Shown here in pieces: positions 33,118 to 45,753 of a DNA stretch of 64,000 nucleotides. The stretch covers positions 1,674,001 through 1,738,000 of the forward strand of contig NZ_AP022590.1 in the NCBI RefSeq assembly GCF_010731775.1, written 5' to 3'. Position 1 is the first letter of the stretch; the number at the start of each line of letters is the position of its first letter. A program made the position numbers and the translations under genes. This DNA is from Mycobacterium mantenii (GTDB taxonomy: Bacteria; Actinomycetota; Actinomycetes; Mycobacteriales; Mycobacteriaceae). Under the pieces are notes generated by a model. That model made no database searches and had not been told where the DNA came from. It saw only the letters and a list, made by a program, of their open reading frames with translations.

Positions 33118-34373
33118 CCCGCGCCGGCGCCTACCTCGCCAATGCCGTTGTCCGCGCGGTGCGGACCGGTCACCGGCAACAAGTCTGGCTGTCGGTCGCC
33201 GGCCTGGTGCTCATCCTGGTTGTGGCGACCGCCTATCTGCTGATCGGCGCGTTGCGGGTGAAGCCCTTCGCCTCGTCGTATCGGGTCACCGTGCAGTTGC
33301 CGGAATCCGGTGGCCTGCTGCCCAATCAGGACGTGGCGCTGCGCGGGGTGCGCATCGGCCGGGTCGAGTCGCTGCAGATCACCGACAACGGGGTCAACGC
33401 CGTCGCCAGCATCACGTCGAAGGTGCGAATCCCGGCGAACAGCGTCGTGCACGTGTCGGCGCTCTCGCCGGCCGGGGAGCAGTACATCAACTTCGAAGCC
33501 GTGTCCGACGCCGGACCGTACCTGCACGACGGCAGCCTCATCGCCCTGGATCACACGACGGTCCCGGTCAGCTTGGCGCAGTTGCTCGGTGACGCCGACG
33601 GAATGCTGGCCCAGGTCGACCCGCACAAGATCGAGCTGATCAAGAAGGAATTGAGTATGAGCAAGGAGGGCCCGGCGAAGCTGACCGCCATCGTCGACGG
33701 CGGTACGTTCCTGTTGTCAACGCTTGATTCGGTGCTACCGCAAACCACCAGCATCATCAAAACCAGCCGGGTCGTGCTCACCCTGGCCAGTGACAAGAAC
33801 GCCGGATTGGGCGCCACCGCAACCGAACTCAACCGCATGCTGACCGGCGTGGCCAGAATGCAGGCCGGCTACCGCCGGTTGACCCAGCAGACGCCGCACA
33901 CCCTGTCGGCCCTCGACAATCTGTTCGCTGACAACTCCGATACCATGGTGCAGCTGCTGGGCAGCATGGCCACCATGTCGCAGCTGTTCTATCTGCGGGT
34001 GCCGGCGCTCAACGCGTTGTTCCCCGACTACCGTGGCTCAGTGTTGGACGCGGTGACGAGCGCCTTCCACGACGGCGGGGTCTGGGCGACGGCCGACCTC
34101 TACCCCCGCTACGTGTGCGACTACGGGACGCCGTCACACGCGCCGTCTGCTGCCGATTATTACGAGCCGTTCATGTACACCTACTGCCGCGACGACGACC
34201 CCGCGGTCTCGATCCGGGGCGCCAAGAACGCCCCACGACCGGGCGGTGACGACACCGCCGGACCGCCACTGGGCGCGAACCTGGGCCAGCGAACCGATCC
34301 GACTCCGCATGGCCGCTACACCATTCCCACCCCCTACGGCGGGCCACCGCTGCCGATCGAACCGCCGCACTGA
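33114..34373 (+). CDS. Mce family protein, F position
   Basis: 419 residues; membrane helix at about 24-46 (VWLSVAGLVLILVVATAYLL), MCE domain (ALRGVRIGRVESLQITDNG), helical region, and a tail ending in GGPPLPIEPPH. It closes the six-gene Mce set. The next gene starts 32 bases later and is Mce-associated, so the operon continues. Confidence 0.9.
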   Translation: MTRAGAYLANAVVRAVRTGHRQQVWLSVAGLVLILVVATAYLLIGALRVKPFASSYRVTVQLPESGGLLPNQDVALRGVRIGRVESLQITDNGVNAVASITSKVRIPANSVVHVSALSPAGEQYINFEAVSDAGPYLHDGSLIALDHTTVPVSLAQLLGDADGMLAQVDPHKIELIKKELSMSKEGPAKLTAIVDGGTFLLSTLDSVLPQTTSIIKTSRVVLTLASDKNAGLGATATELNRMLTGVARMQAGYRRLTQQTPHTLSALDNLFADNSDTMVQLLGSMATMSQLFYLRVPALNALFPDYRGSVLDAVTSAFHDGGVWATADLYPRYVCDYGTPSHAPSAADYYEPFMYTYCRDDDPAVSIRGAKNAPRPGGDDTAGPPLGANLGQRTDPTPHGRYTIPTPYGGPPLPIEPPH

Positions 34374-34405
34374 GCTTTGAACTCATCGACCGTTAGGAGA
34401 TGATC

Positions 34406-35122
34406 GTGGTCGTGACCACCAAGAAGAACCCGAAAGCCGAGGCGCGTGCGGAATCGGAGCCGGATGACGAAATGCCTTCAGCCGAAACCAAAGACGCCGA
34501 GGAGGTGCGCGACGCCGACGAACAGCTCGACGACGACGAGCTTGACGAGCAGGCCGACGCCGCCGACCACGGAGACGACGACGCAGACGAAGGCGGCGGA
34601 CTTCTGAAACGTAAGCGCCCCGAGACCGAGCGCACGAAGCGCCCCTGGCGGCGGTATCTGCGTCGCAGCGCGCTGCCGGCGTTACTTGTTGCCTCACTTG
34701 GCGTTTCGGGATTCCTCGGATGGCGGCAATGGCAAGATCATCAGTTGCAATTGGCGGGCGACCAGGCCCGGCAGGCTGCCATCGCCTACGCACAGGTGCT
34801 CACGAGCATCGATTCGAACAAGGTCGACGACAACTTCAAGCAGGTGCTCGACGGCGCGACCGGCGAGTTCAAGGACATGTATACCCAGTCCAGCGTCAAA
34901 CTGCGGCAGCTGTTGATCGACAACAAGGCGACCGCCCATGGCGTGGTGGTGGACTCGGCCATCCAGTCCGAATCCACCGACCGGGTCGTCGTGTTGCTCT
35001 TCATCGACCAGACCGTCACCAACACGGCCGCACCCGACCCCCGCATCGACCGCAGCCGGATCAAGATGACCATGGAGAAGGTCGACGGCCGTTGGCGGGC
35101 AAGCAAAGTCCAACTCCTCTGA
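34406..35122 (+). CDS. Mce-associated membrane protein
   Basis: About 238 residues. The first 80 are charged and acidic (DDDELDEQADAADHGDDDADE), cytoplasmic and probably disordered. One membrane helix follows (LPALLVASLGVSGFLGW), then an external alpha/beta domain of about 130 residues like the Mas/Mam proteins encoded after other mce operons. They are thought to stabilise or assist the Mce complex. The AGGAG at 34395-34399 touches the ATG at 34400 and is too close to serve it; the GTG at 34406 has normal spacing and is preferred (GTG 34412 is also possible). Confidence 0.82.
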   Translation: MVVTTKKNPKAEARAESEPDDEMPSAETKDAEEVRDADEQLDDDELDEQADAADHGDDDADEGGGLLKRKRPETERTKRPWRRYLRRSALPALLVASLGVSGFLGWRQWQDHQLQLAGDQARQAAIAYAQVLTSIDSNKVDDNFKQVLDGATGEFKDMYTQSSVKLRQLLIDNKATAHGVVVDSAIQSESTDRVVVLLFIDQTVTNTAAPDPRIDRSRIKMTMEKVDGRWRASKVQLL

Positions 35123-35140
35123 GCCGAGCGGAGCCATCTC

Positions 35141-35908
35141 ATGCTCAAGCGATTGTCAGCCGCCTTCGTATTGGTCGCGGCCGCAACGATTCCCGGCACC
35201 GCGACCACACACGCGTCGGCGCCGTCGTTCTGCGGCGAGCTCGGCGGCGACTGGGACGGCCACTACTGCCACACCACGGTGACCTCAGAACGCAACGCCG
35301 TGCGGGACATCAAGGTCGCCGTGCCCGACGACCTCGTCGACAATCCGACCACCGGCCCGGCGATCCGCGACTACCTGCACACCCTGGTCAACAACTGGAA
35401 GACCGCCAACGGCAGCATGGCCGCCGATAGCTACGGCGAGGAGAACTTCGAGGTATTCCGGCACGGCAACCTGCTCAGCGCGGTCTTCCACGAGGACTAT
35501 CACGCCGACGGGCCCAAACCCAACAACGCCTATCGAACCTTTACCTTCGACATGGCGAGTGGCAGGAGGGTGCAGCTGGCGGACCTGACAACGTCGAATC
35601 CGCTGACCGCCATTCCCCCACTGGCCCAACCGTTTATCGAAACCGCGTTGAACCAGGCGCCGCCGCCGCACGACCCGGGCAGCTACCCGTTCACCGTCGA
35701 CCGCTGGACCCCGGACAGGGTCTATTCCGGAGCGTACAAGGCCTGGGCGATGACTCCCGACGAGCTGATCCTGTACATGCCGGACTACCCGGTGGCCCAC
35801 GACGAACCGATCAACTTCACGCCCGGTGTCATGCAGTGGTTCATGGACGGCGGCACGGTGCAGGCGCACATCCCGCTGTCCGCCTTGGCACCGGTGCTGC
35901 GCATCTGA
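35141..35908 (+). CDS. Secreted MPT64/DUF3298-like protein
   Basis: 255 residues. An N-terminal signal peptide (LSAAFVLVAAATIPGTATTHA) probably is cleaved before SAPSFCGELGG. The mature part has two Cys near its start (FCGEL, YCHTT) as in MPT64 (YCEEL), a middle YRTFTFDMASGRRVQLADL and a C-terminal LILYMPDYPVAHDEPINF that align in outline with the MPT64/RsiV fold. The role is unknown; MPT64 itself is a secreted antigen. GGAG lies eight bases before the ATG. Only 18 bases separate it from the Mce-associated gene, so it may be the last gene of the mce unit. Confidence 0.7.
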   Translation: MLKRLSAAFVLVAAATIPGTATTHASAPSFCGELGGDWDGHYCHTTVTSERNAVRDIKVAVPDDLVDNPTTGPAIRDYLHTLVNNWKTANGSMAADSYGEENFEVFRHGNLLSAVFHEDYHADGPKPNNAYRTFTFDMASGRRVQLADLTTSNPLTAIPPLAQPFIETALNQAPPPHDPGSYPFTVDRWTPDRVYSGAYKAWAMTPDELILYMPDYPVAHDEPINFTPGVMQWFMDGGTVQAHIPLSALAPVLRI

Positions 35909-36052
35909 GCGGTGTGAGCGTCCGTGTAAGTCGGCTCAGGATGGGTACATTCCGGAAGTGCCCCCGCCTCTTCGCCATCCGATCACTTCTCGTGTTCGCG
36001 ATGACACCAAGTCACCGATCCGCCCCGCCGTACCCCTATTGCGAACGACCTG

Positions 36053-38041
36053 ATGGCGCCACCCAAACAGGTGCCCGAAGACTTGCGGCAATTGGCCGAG
36101 GCCCACGGGGTGGCCACCTTTTACCGCAATGAACGACGGGAACCGGTCGAGGTCGATGCGGACGTAGTGGTCCGGGTGCTCGCATTGCTCGAAGTCGATG
36201 CCCGCAGCGACGCGGACCGTCGTCGCGAATTGGCAAGGCTGGCCGAGCGCAAGCGCGCGGAGGCCTTGGCGCCGACGGTCGCGGTGCGGGTGGACGGCCG
36301 GCCGCGGACCCTTCCCGGAGCGGTCGAATTGGTCGACGAGGACGGCAATCAGACCGACCTGCGCGACGAGCTGCCCGGCGACTTGCCGCCGGGCTGGTAC
36401 CGGTTGCGCACCAGGGACGGCCAGCAAGTCAACCTGGTAGCGGCCCCTCCGCGCGTGCCCCAAACACCGGTTACCTGGGGCTGGATGCTGCAGCTGTATG
36501 CGCTGCGTTCCGACCGCTCATGGGGCATCGGCGATCTGGGCGACCTGCGAGGCTTCATCGACTGGACCGCAGCGGCGCACGGCGCGGGCGCGGTGTTGCT
36601 CAACCCGCTGAACGCGCCCGGCCCCACGCATCCGGTTCAACCCTCGCCCTACACCCCGTCCAGCCGACGATTTGCCAACCCGTTGGCGCTGCGCATCGAG
36701 GACCTCGACGCTTACCGTCGGGCCGACCCAGAAACCCGCGCGGAAGTCGACGCACTGCGTGTCTCGCCCGCCACCGAGCGAATCGACCATGACCTGGTCT
36801 GGGCCGCGAAACGCGCGGCCCTGGAAGCGCTTTGGCGCGTCGAGAACCGGCCTGACCCGTTGGAGAACGCACCGTCGTCCAGGGCGCTGCGCGACTGGGC
36901 CACTTACTGCGCGCTGGCCGAGCGGCACGGCGGCCGCTGGCCGCACTGGCCCGAATCTTTGCGTGACGTCGACGGACCGGGCGTCACCGCGGCTCGCCGG
37001 GAACTGGCACCCCGGATTGCCTTTCATGCCTGGGTCCAGCAACGCTGCGCCGAACAACTCGGCGAGGTACGCAACGCCGCGCGCAGAGCCGGTATGGCGC
37101 TGGGCGTCCTGCACGACCTCCCGGTCGGGGTCGACTCGGACGGCGCTGACGGGTGGGCCCTGGCCGACATGCTGGCCACCGGAGTTCACGTCGGCGCTCC
37201 CCCGGACAATTTCACGCCCCGCGGCCAGGATTGGGGGCTACCGCCCTGGCGGCCGGACCGGCTCGCCGCCACCGGATACTCCGCATTGCGAGACATGCTG
37301 CGCGCCATATTGATCCACGCCGACGGTTTGCGGATCGACCATGTCGCGGGCTTGTGGCGACTGTGGTGGATACCGCCGGGCGAGTCTGCCGACCGGGGTA
37401 CCTACGTCCACTACGACGCCGACGCCATGCTTGCCGTGCTCGCGCTGGAAGCGCAGCGAGCCGGGGCTACCGTGGTGGGCGAGGACTTGGGCACGGTCGA
37501 GCCGGAAGTCACGGAAGCGTTGGGCGACAACGGAATGCTGGGCTGCGCGGTGTCCTGGTTCACCCGCGACGAATCCGCGCCCGAACAACCGTTGCTTCCC
37601 TCGTCGAAGTGGCCGCCGCGCGCGGCCGCCAGCCTGTCCACGCACGACCTGCCCACCGCGGCCGGATTCTTACGAGGCGAACACGTGCGCGTGCGCGCGG
37701 AGCTGGGTCTGCTCGATGACGTGCCGGCCGAACAAGCCTCGGCCGATAAGGAGAAGGCCGAGTGGCTGGCCTTGCTGCGCGCCGAAGGGCTGCTGCCGAC
37801 CGATCCGGACGAGAACGACATCATCGTCGCGATGCACCGCTTCCTGGCGGCGACCCCGAGCAGGTTGAAGTTGATTTCGCCCTACGACATCGTCGCCGAG
37901 CCGCGACAACCGAATCTGCCCGGCACCATCGACGAATACCCGAACTGGCGGCTGCCGCTGCCCGTAACGCTGGACCAGCTGCGCGCCGATCCACGCGTCG
38001 CCACGATCACCGCCGCGTTCCGAGCAGCCACCGGCTCCTGA
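36053..38041 (+). CDS. malQ: 4-alpha-glucanotransferase (GH77, MalQ)
   Basis: 662 residues. It moves alpha-1,4-glucan segments between glucans (amylomaltase) in glycogen and maltodextrin metabolism. GH77 features: nucleophile Asp in ADGLRIDHVAGLWR, acid/base Glu in VVGEDLGTVEPEV, third Asp in LSTHDLPTAAG, and the C-terminal NLPGTIDEYPNWR. It is shorter than M. tuberculosis MalQ (Rv1781c, about 724 residues), mainly at the N-terminus, and lies in a quite different place, so it may be a second MalQ. I see no Shine-Dalgarno site before the ATG. It ends 25 bases from the convergent metH. Confidence 0.88.
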   Translation: MAPPKQVPEDLRQLAEAHGVATFYRNERREPVEVDADVVVRVLALLEVDARSDADRRRELARLAERKRAEALAPTVAVRVDGRPRTLPGAVELVDEDGNQTDLRDELPGDLPPGWYRLRTRDGQQVNLVAAPPRVPQTPVTWGWMLQLYALRSDRSWGIGDLGDLRGFIDWTAAAHGAGAVLLNPLNAPGPTHPVQPSPYTPSSRRFANPLALRIEDLDAYRRADPETRAEVDALRVSPATERIDHDLVWAAKRAALEALWRVENRPDPLENAPSSRALRDWATYCALAERHGGRWPHWPESLRDVDGPGVTAARRELAPRIAFHAWVQQRCAEQLGEVRNAARRAGMALGVLHDLPVGVDSDGADGWALADMLATGVHVGAPPDNFTPRGQDWGLPPWRPDRLAATGYSALRDMLRAILIHADGLRIDHVAGLWRLWWIPPGESADRGTYVHYDADAMLAVLALEAQRAGATVVGEDLGTVEPEVTEALGDNGMLGCAVSWFTRDESAPEQPLLPSSKWPPRAAASLSTHDLPTAAGFLRGEHVRVRAELGLLDDVPAEQASADKEKAEWLALLRAEGLLPTDPDENDIIVAMHRFLAATPSRLKLISPYDIVAEPRQPNLPGTIDEYPNWRLPLPVTLDQLRADPRVATITAAFRAATGS

Positions 38042-38066
38042 TTCCAGGTTGGGCCAAACCCAGGGC

Positions 38067-41843
<3,777 letters not shown>

Positions 41844-41850
41844 GTGCGTT

Positions 41851-41867
41851 CCTTCCGTTACGGAAGG
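41851..41867 (-). promoter_or_regulatory. SD-sequestering hairpin of metH (expression platform)
   Basis: CCTTCCGTTACGGAAGG is an 8-bp palindromic stem with a single-base loop. Read on the minus strand, its second arm is the metH Shine-Dalgarno region (GGAAGGA), eight bases from the GTG. Its first arm shares bases 41865-41867 with the 3' strand of the riboswitch pseudoknot, so the two structures exclude each other. Ligand binding would free the ribosome-binding site. Confidence 0.65.
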
Positions 41868-41950
41868 CGTCCTTGACTCTGCCGAGCGTGGCGGATACCG
41901 GAAGGGGACCGGCCCCCCCAAATAACCGTTGCAACGCCTCTCGACCAGAG
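41865..41950 (-). promoter_or_regulatory. Candidate S-adenosylhomocysteine (SAH) riboswitch upstream of metH
   Basis: On the minus strand the leader folds like the SAH riboswitch. P1: CTCTG-GT-CGAG (41950-41940) pairs with CTCG-G-CAGAG (41886-41877). The core AGGCGTTGCAACGG (41939-41926) resembles the conserved GCGCTGCAAcGG strand, and GCCACGCTCGG resembles the conserved CCAGGCTCG joining strand. A pseudoknot pairs AGGCGT (41939-41934) with ACGCCT (41870-41865). It sits 22 bases before the metH GTG. The aptamer family is known upstream of metH and ahcY, mostly in Proteobacteria and in some Actinobacteria, and turns expression on when SAH accumulates. I identified it by eye, without a covariance model. 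Confidence 0.7.
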
Positions 41951-41951
41951 A

Positions 41952-42140
41952 AGTCTACGTCGTCACCCGACGCCTGGACGCCCAGCTCGACCCGATCCGC
42001 TTGGCGTGCGCGGTGCCCATGAGCACCAGCTCGCAGATCTTGTCGGCGATGTCATAGTTACCTATGTTAACCAGTTTGCAGCCGAACGTATTCGCCTCGA
42101 CCGTGTCGGCACCGACCATCACCCGCGTGTTCGCTCGCAC
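41952..42140 (-). pseudogene. Remnant of a native actinobacterial-type metH
   Basis: Minus-strand translation gives RVMVGADTVEANTFGC then KLVNIGNYDIADKI then GTAHAKRI. This matches the homocysteine-module start of M. tuberculosis MetH (RVMVGDGAM... joined to GADAVETNTFGCNLSNLGDYDIADRI...GTAIARRV) with about 50 codons between VMVG and the GADxVE motif deleted and the frame lost soon after GTAHAKRI. It reads in the same direction as the intact metH and ends right at the riboswitch. It is therefore a scar of the original metH gene, not part of the present one, which has a different sequence in this region ([25 protein letters not shown]). Confidence 0.75.
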
Positions 42141-42233
42141 CGGTCACGCCACCAGGATAGTGGTCCTATGGAATAGGCCCCGGTGGTTGACAGCGCGCTG
42201 CCAGGCTCCCCCAAACATCTGGGCCGAAGGCCG

Positions 42234-42239
42234 TACCCT
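42234..42239 (+). promoter_or_regulatory. Candidate -10 box of leaderless PAC2 gene
   Basis: TACCCT followed by six bases and GTG at 42246, which fits a leaderless message. A TTGACA at about 42187 is too far upstream to be its -35 partner. Confidence 0.35.
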
Positions 42240-42245
42240 GATTCT

Positions 42246-43124
42246 GTGACCCCGCCTGACGGCAGCGCCGCATTGCCCGAACTGCACAACACCGTCGTCG
42301 TGGCTGCGTTCGAGGGCTGGAACGACGCCGGTGACGCGGCCAGCGACGCGCTCGAACACCTCGAGGCCATCTGGGAAGCGGATCCGATCTTGGAGATCGA
42401 CGACGAGGCGTATTACGACTACCAGGTGAATCGCCCGGTGATCCGGCAGGTCGACGGGGTAACCCGGGAGCTGGTGTGGCCGGCGATGCGGATCTCGCAC
42501 TGCCGGCCGCCGGGCAGCGACCGCGATGTCGTGCTGATGCACGGGGTGGAACCCAACATGCGCTGGCGCACGTTCTGCTCGGAGCTGGTGGCCATCGCCG
42601 ACAAGCTCAACGTGGACACCGTGGTGATCCTGGGCGCACTGCTGGCCGACACTCCGCACACCCGACCGGTCCCGGTATCGGGTGCGGCCTACTCCCCCGA
42701 ATCGGCGAAGCGTTTCGGCCTGGAGGAAAGCCGCTACGAGGGCCCGACCGGCATCGCCGGGGTGTTTCAGGACTCCTGCGTGGCGGCCGGGATCCCGGCG
42801 GTGACGTTCTGGGCGGCGGTGCCGCATTACGTCTCGCAGCCGCCGAACCCCAAGGCGACGGTGGCCCTGCTGCGCCGCGTCGAAGACGTGCTCGACATCG
42901 AGGTGCCGCTGGCCGACCTGCCGACGGACGCCGAGGAATGGGAGCAGGCGGTCACCGAGATGACGGCCGAGGACGAGGACCTCGCCGAGTATGTGCTGTC
43001 GCTCGAGCAACGCGGCGACGCCGAGGTCGACATGAACGACGCCCTGGGCAAGATCGACGGCGACGCCCTGGCCGCCGAGTTCGAGCGTTATCTGCGTCGC
43101 CGTCGCCCCGGCTTCGGGCGCTAG
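42246..43124 (+). CDS. PAC2-family protein (Rv2125-like)
   Basis: 292 residues, the same length as Rv2125. It belongs to the PAC2 (proteasome assembly chaperone 2) superfamily, with the core VVVAAFEGWNDAGDAASDAL and LVWPAMRISHCRPPGSDRDV, and a conserved C-terminal helix ending FERYLRRRRPGFGR. Archaeal and actinobacterial members resemble eukaryotic assembly chaperones, but mycobacterial PrcBA assembles by itself, so the role is open. The GTG at 42246 is chosen by similarity; upstream codons overlap the metH scar region. Its TAG stop lies inside the first unit of the tandem repeat. Confidence 0.88.
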   Translation: MTPPDGSAALPELHNTVVVAAFEGWNDAGDAASDALEHLEAIWEADPILEIDDEAYYDYQVNRPVIRQVDGVTRELVWPAMRISHCRPPGSDRDVVLMHGVEPNMRWRTFCSELVAIADKLNVDTVVILGALLADTPHTRPVPVSGAAYSPESAKRFGLEESRYEGPTGIAGVFQDSCVAAGIPAVTFWAAVPHYVSQPPNPKATVALLRRVEDVLDIEVPLADLPTDAEEWEQAVTEMTAEDEDLAEYVLSLEQRGDAEVDMNDALGKIDGDALAAEFERYLRRRRPGFGR

Positions 43125-43350
43125 TGGCGATCGCGAGCGCGGCGCAGCCGGGCGACGCGGGTCGCCACCATCGGAACTAGTGGCGATCGCGAGCGCGGCG
43201 CAGCCGGGCGACGCGGGTCGCCACCATCGGAACTAGTGGCGATCGCGAGCGCGGCGCAGCCGGCGACGCGGGTCGCCACCATCGGAACTAGTGGCGATCG
43301 CGAGCGCGGCGCAGCCGGGCGACGCGGGTCGCCACCATCGGAACTAGTGG
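43121..43350 (+). repeat. Four tandem 55-56 bp palindromic repeat units plus a 7-bp partial
   Basis: Units lie at 43121-43176, 43177-43232, 43233-43287 (one G shorter) and 43288-43343, with the first seven bases of a fifth. Each begins CTAGTGGCGATCGCGAGCGC and ends GGGTCGCCACCATCGGAA, and each can fold by pairing GTGGCGA with TCGCCAC. The units are otherwise identical, so expansion is recent. The first unit carries the TAG stop of the PAC2 gene. A diverged single copy ends trmI (19421-19470). This is a VNTR of a dispersed palindromic element. Confidence 0.85.
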
Positions 43351-43428
43351 TGGGTCGCTGGCGCCGTCGGTCCCACCCGAACTTGCCGACGGCCGACCAA
43401 GTACGGCAGCATCGCTGCGCGACCCACC
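43349..43428 (+). promoter_or_regulatory. Structured leader (three-way junction) before ansP1
   Basis: GGTGGGTCGC (43349-43358) pairs with GCGACCCACC (43419-43428). Inside it GCCGTCGG (43363-43370) pairs with CCGACGGC (43386-43393), and GCAGC (43406-43410) with GCTGC (43414-43418), directly stacked on the outer stem. All three stems are perfect. The outer stem closes 13 bases before the ansP1 ATG and would lie in its 5' untranslated region. It could be a cis-regulatory RNA or simply another palindromic repeat; I recognise no known class. Confidence 0.45.
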
Positions 43429-43441
43429 GATTGGACGGTTG

Positions 43442-44872
43442 ATGGCCCCTGGTGATGGCGACCCGAATCCGGTGATCGGCGAAGACGCCGGTTACCGCAA
43501 GGGGCTCAAGCCCCGGCAAGTGCAGATGATCGGCATCGGCGGCGCGATCGGCTCCGGCCTGTTCCTGGGCGCAGGCGGCCGGCTGGTCAGCGCGGGACCG
43601 GGAATGTTTCTGGTCTACGCCGTGTGCGGCGTTTTTGTGTTTCTGATCCTGCGAGCACTGGGCGAGTTGGTGTTGCATCGCGCAACGTCGGGTTCGTTTG
43701 TGTCGTATGCGCGCGAATTCTTCGGCGAGAAGGCGGCGTACGCCATCGGCTGGATGTATTTCCTGGGCTGGTCGATGACGGCCATCGTCGACACCACCGC
43801 GATCGCCACCTATCTGCGGCGGTGGACGACCTTCGAATCGATCCCCCAGTGGATTTTGGCACTGCTCGCCTTGCTCGTCGTGCTGTCGATGAACTTGATC
43901 TCGGTGGAGTGGTTCGGTGAGCTCGAGTTCTGGGCGGCGCTGGTCAAGGTTTTCGCACTCGTCGCATTCCTGGTCGTCGGAATCGTCTTCCTCGCGGGGC
44001 GTTACCGGATCGACGGCCAAAGCACCGGACTGAGTCTGTGGTCCGACCACCGCGGGCTCTTCCCCTCCGGCGTGATAGCGGTGCTGCTGACCACCTCGGG
44101 TGTGGTGTTCGCCTATGCCGCAATCGAATTGGTGGGCACGGCCGCCGGGGAGACCGCCGAGCCGGAGAAGGTCATGCCGCGCGCGATCAATTCGGTGATC
44201 GCGCGCATAGCGATCTTCTACGTCGGCTCGGTGGCGCTGCTGGCGTTGCTGCTGCCGTATACCGCCTACAAGGCCACCGAAAGTCCTTTTGTCACCTTCT
44301 TTTCCAGGATCGGCTTCCATGGCGCCGGGGACGTGATGAACGTGGTGGTGCTCACCGCCGCCCTGTCGAGCTTGAATGCGGGGTTGTACTCGACCGGCCG
44401 CATCATGCACTCGATGGCGTCCAGTGGCAGCGGACCCAGGTTCGCGACCCGGATGTCCAGGACCGGAGTGCCCTACGTCGGTATCGCCATGGCGGCCGCC
44501 ATCTGCCTGCTCGGCATCGCTTTGAATGCCATCAATCCCGGCGAAGCCTTCGAGATCGTGCTCAACCTCGTCGCGCCGGGCATCATCGCCTGCTGGGCAA
44601 CCATCGTGCTGTGCCAGCTGCGCGTCTACCGGCTGGCCAAGGCCGGGCTGATGCAACGGCCGCGGTTTCGCATGCCGTGGGCACCGTACTCGGGCTATCT
44701 CACCCTGGCGTTCCTGGCCGCCGTCCTGGTCATGATGGCCCTCGACAAGAAGACCGGCACCTGGACCATCGCAGCGGTCGCGGTCATCGTCCCGGCGCTA
44801 AGCGGCGGGTGGTTCCTGGTGCGCAACCGGGTGGCCGCCGTCGGATCGGAGCGCGCGGCCCAGACGGGCTAG
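43442..44872 (+). CDS. ansP1: L-asparagine permease AnsP1
   Basis: 476 residues, twelve membrane helices, amino acid/polyamine/organocation superfamily. The N-terminal [20 protein letters not shown] substrate motif and the helix-3 region ([20 protein letters not shown]) mark the amino acid transporter branch. It corresponds to Rv2127; M. tuberculosis AnsP1 has been reported to carry aspartate. A TTG one codon upstream is in frame; the ATG at 43442 is preferred. No clear Shine-Dalgarno sequence is seen, since a structured stem ends 13 bases before the start. It converges with the SDR gene with a two-base gap. Confidence 0.9.
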   Translation: MAPGDGDPNPVIGEDAGYRKGLKPRQVQMIGIGGAIGSGLFLGAGGRLVSAGPGMFLVYAVCGVFVFLILRALGELVLHRATSGSFVSYAREFFGEKAAYAIGWMYFLGWSMTAIVDTTAIATYLRRWTTFESIPQWILALLALLVVLSMNLISVEWFGELEFWAALVKVFALVAFLVVGIVFLAGRYRIDGQSTGLSLWSDHRGLFPSGVIAVLLTTSGVVFAYAAIELVGTAAGETAEPEKVMPRAINSVIARIAIFYVGSVALLALLLPYTAYKATESPFVTFFSRIGFHGAGDVMNVVVLTAALSSLNAGLYSTGRIMHSMASSGSGPRFATRMSRTGVPYVGIAMAAAICLLGIALNAINPGEAFEIVLNLVAPGIIACWATIVLCQLRVYRLAKAGLMQRPRFRMPWAPYSGYLTLAFLAAVLVMMALDKKTGTWTIAAVAVIVPALSGGWFLVRNRVAAVGSERAAQTG

Positions 44873-44874
44873 GG

Positions 44875-45753
44875 CTAGGACGTGCCGAGGTCGCGGTTGT
44901 AGGCGCTGGTGGAGCGGCCCAGCGCGGCGACTTGGGCGTCCAGTTGCGGCAACAGCTCGGCGGTGGATTTGTGCAGCGGCATCTCGCCCACCCGGGTGCC
45001 CAATACCGGCTTGACCCAACGGAACAGCGCCACCCAGCGCGGGCAGTAGACGCGGGTGCGACGGCCCTGGATGCCCTTGACGAAAGCGGCCGCACACTTG
45101 TCGACGGTCGTGGTCTTGCTCAGTGGCCACGGCAGGCTGGCCAACAGTTGGTTGAATGCCGGCAGGTCGGACTGAGTGTCACGAACCAGGGCGGTGTTGA
45201 TCCAGGACATGTGCGCCGAGCCGACCGTGACGCCCCGATGCGCCACCTCCAGCCGCAGCGCATTGGCCAGCAGCTCGATGCCGGCCTTGGAGGCGTTGTA
45301 CGGCGCCAGCCCGGGGCAGGCGGCGTAGGCGGCCAGCGACGACACGATCAGCACGTAGCCGCGGCGCTCGATCAGCGCGGGCAACGTGGCCCGCACGGTG
45401 TGAAAGACGCCGAGCACGTTGATGTCGAGCACCCGCCTGAACGCATCGGGGTCAACTTGCAGCACCGACCCGTAACTGGCGATACCGGCGTTGGCCACCA
45501 CCACATCGATGCCGCCGAATCGCTCGACGGCGCGGGCGGCGGCGGCCTCCATCGCGGACAGATCACGCACATCGGCGACGGCCGTGAGCACCCGCTCTTC
45601 GCCGAGTTCAGCGGCCAGCGCCTTGAGGTCGGGTTCGTTGAGATCGGTCAGCACCAGCTTGGCGCCCTTGGCGCACAGCCGGCGAGCGGTCTCTGCCCCG
45701 ATCCCCCGGGCACCACCGGTAATGAACACGACTTTGTCCTGCAGCGATGTCAT
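44875..45753 (-). CDS. Short-chain dehydrogenase/reductase (Rv2129c-like)
   Basis: 292 residues, classical SDR fold with a C-terminal extension. Cofactor motif FITGGARGIGAETARRL (TGxxxGxG), the NAG motif VVANAGIASYG, and the active site S-Y-K (VSSLAAY...YNASK). The Asp at the end of beta-2 (LVLTDLNEPDL) favours NAD(H). The substrate is unknown; the long extension (SKTTTVDKCAAAFVKGIQGR) is shared with mycobacterial SDRs linked to lipid or alcohol metabolism. A second ATG three codons earlier (45762) is possible. It marks the end of the conserved synteny; everything to the right is accessory. Confidence 0.88.
   Translation of the reverse strand: MTSLQDKVVFITGGARGIGAETARRLCAKGAKLVLTDLNEPDLKALAAELGEERVLTAVADVRDLSAMEAAAARAVERFGGIDVVVANAGIASYGSVLQVDPDAFRRVLDINVLGVFHTVRATLPALIERRGYVLIVSSLAAYAACPGLAPYNASKAGIELLANALRLEVAHRGVTVGSAHMSWINTALVRDTQSDLPAFNQLLASLPWPLSKTTTVDKCAAAFVKGIQGRRTRVYCPRWVALFRWVKPVLGTRVGEMPLHKSTAELLPQLDAQVAALGRSTSAYNRDLGTS

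Noticed and set aside
41851..41950. A cobalamin riboswitch before metH
   Set aside because: No B12-box-like element (GCCACTG) in the leader, which is only about 110 bases and too short for that aptamer; the SAH fold fits better.
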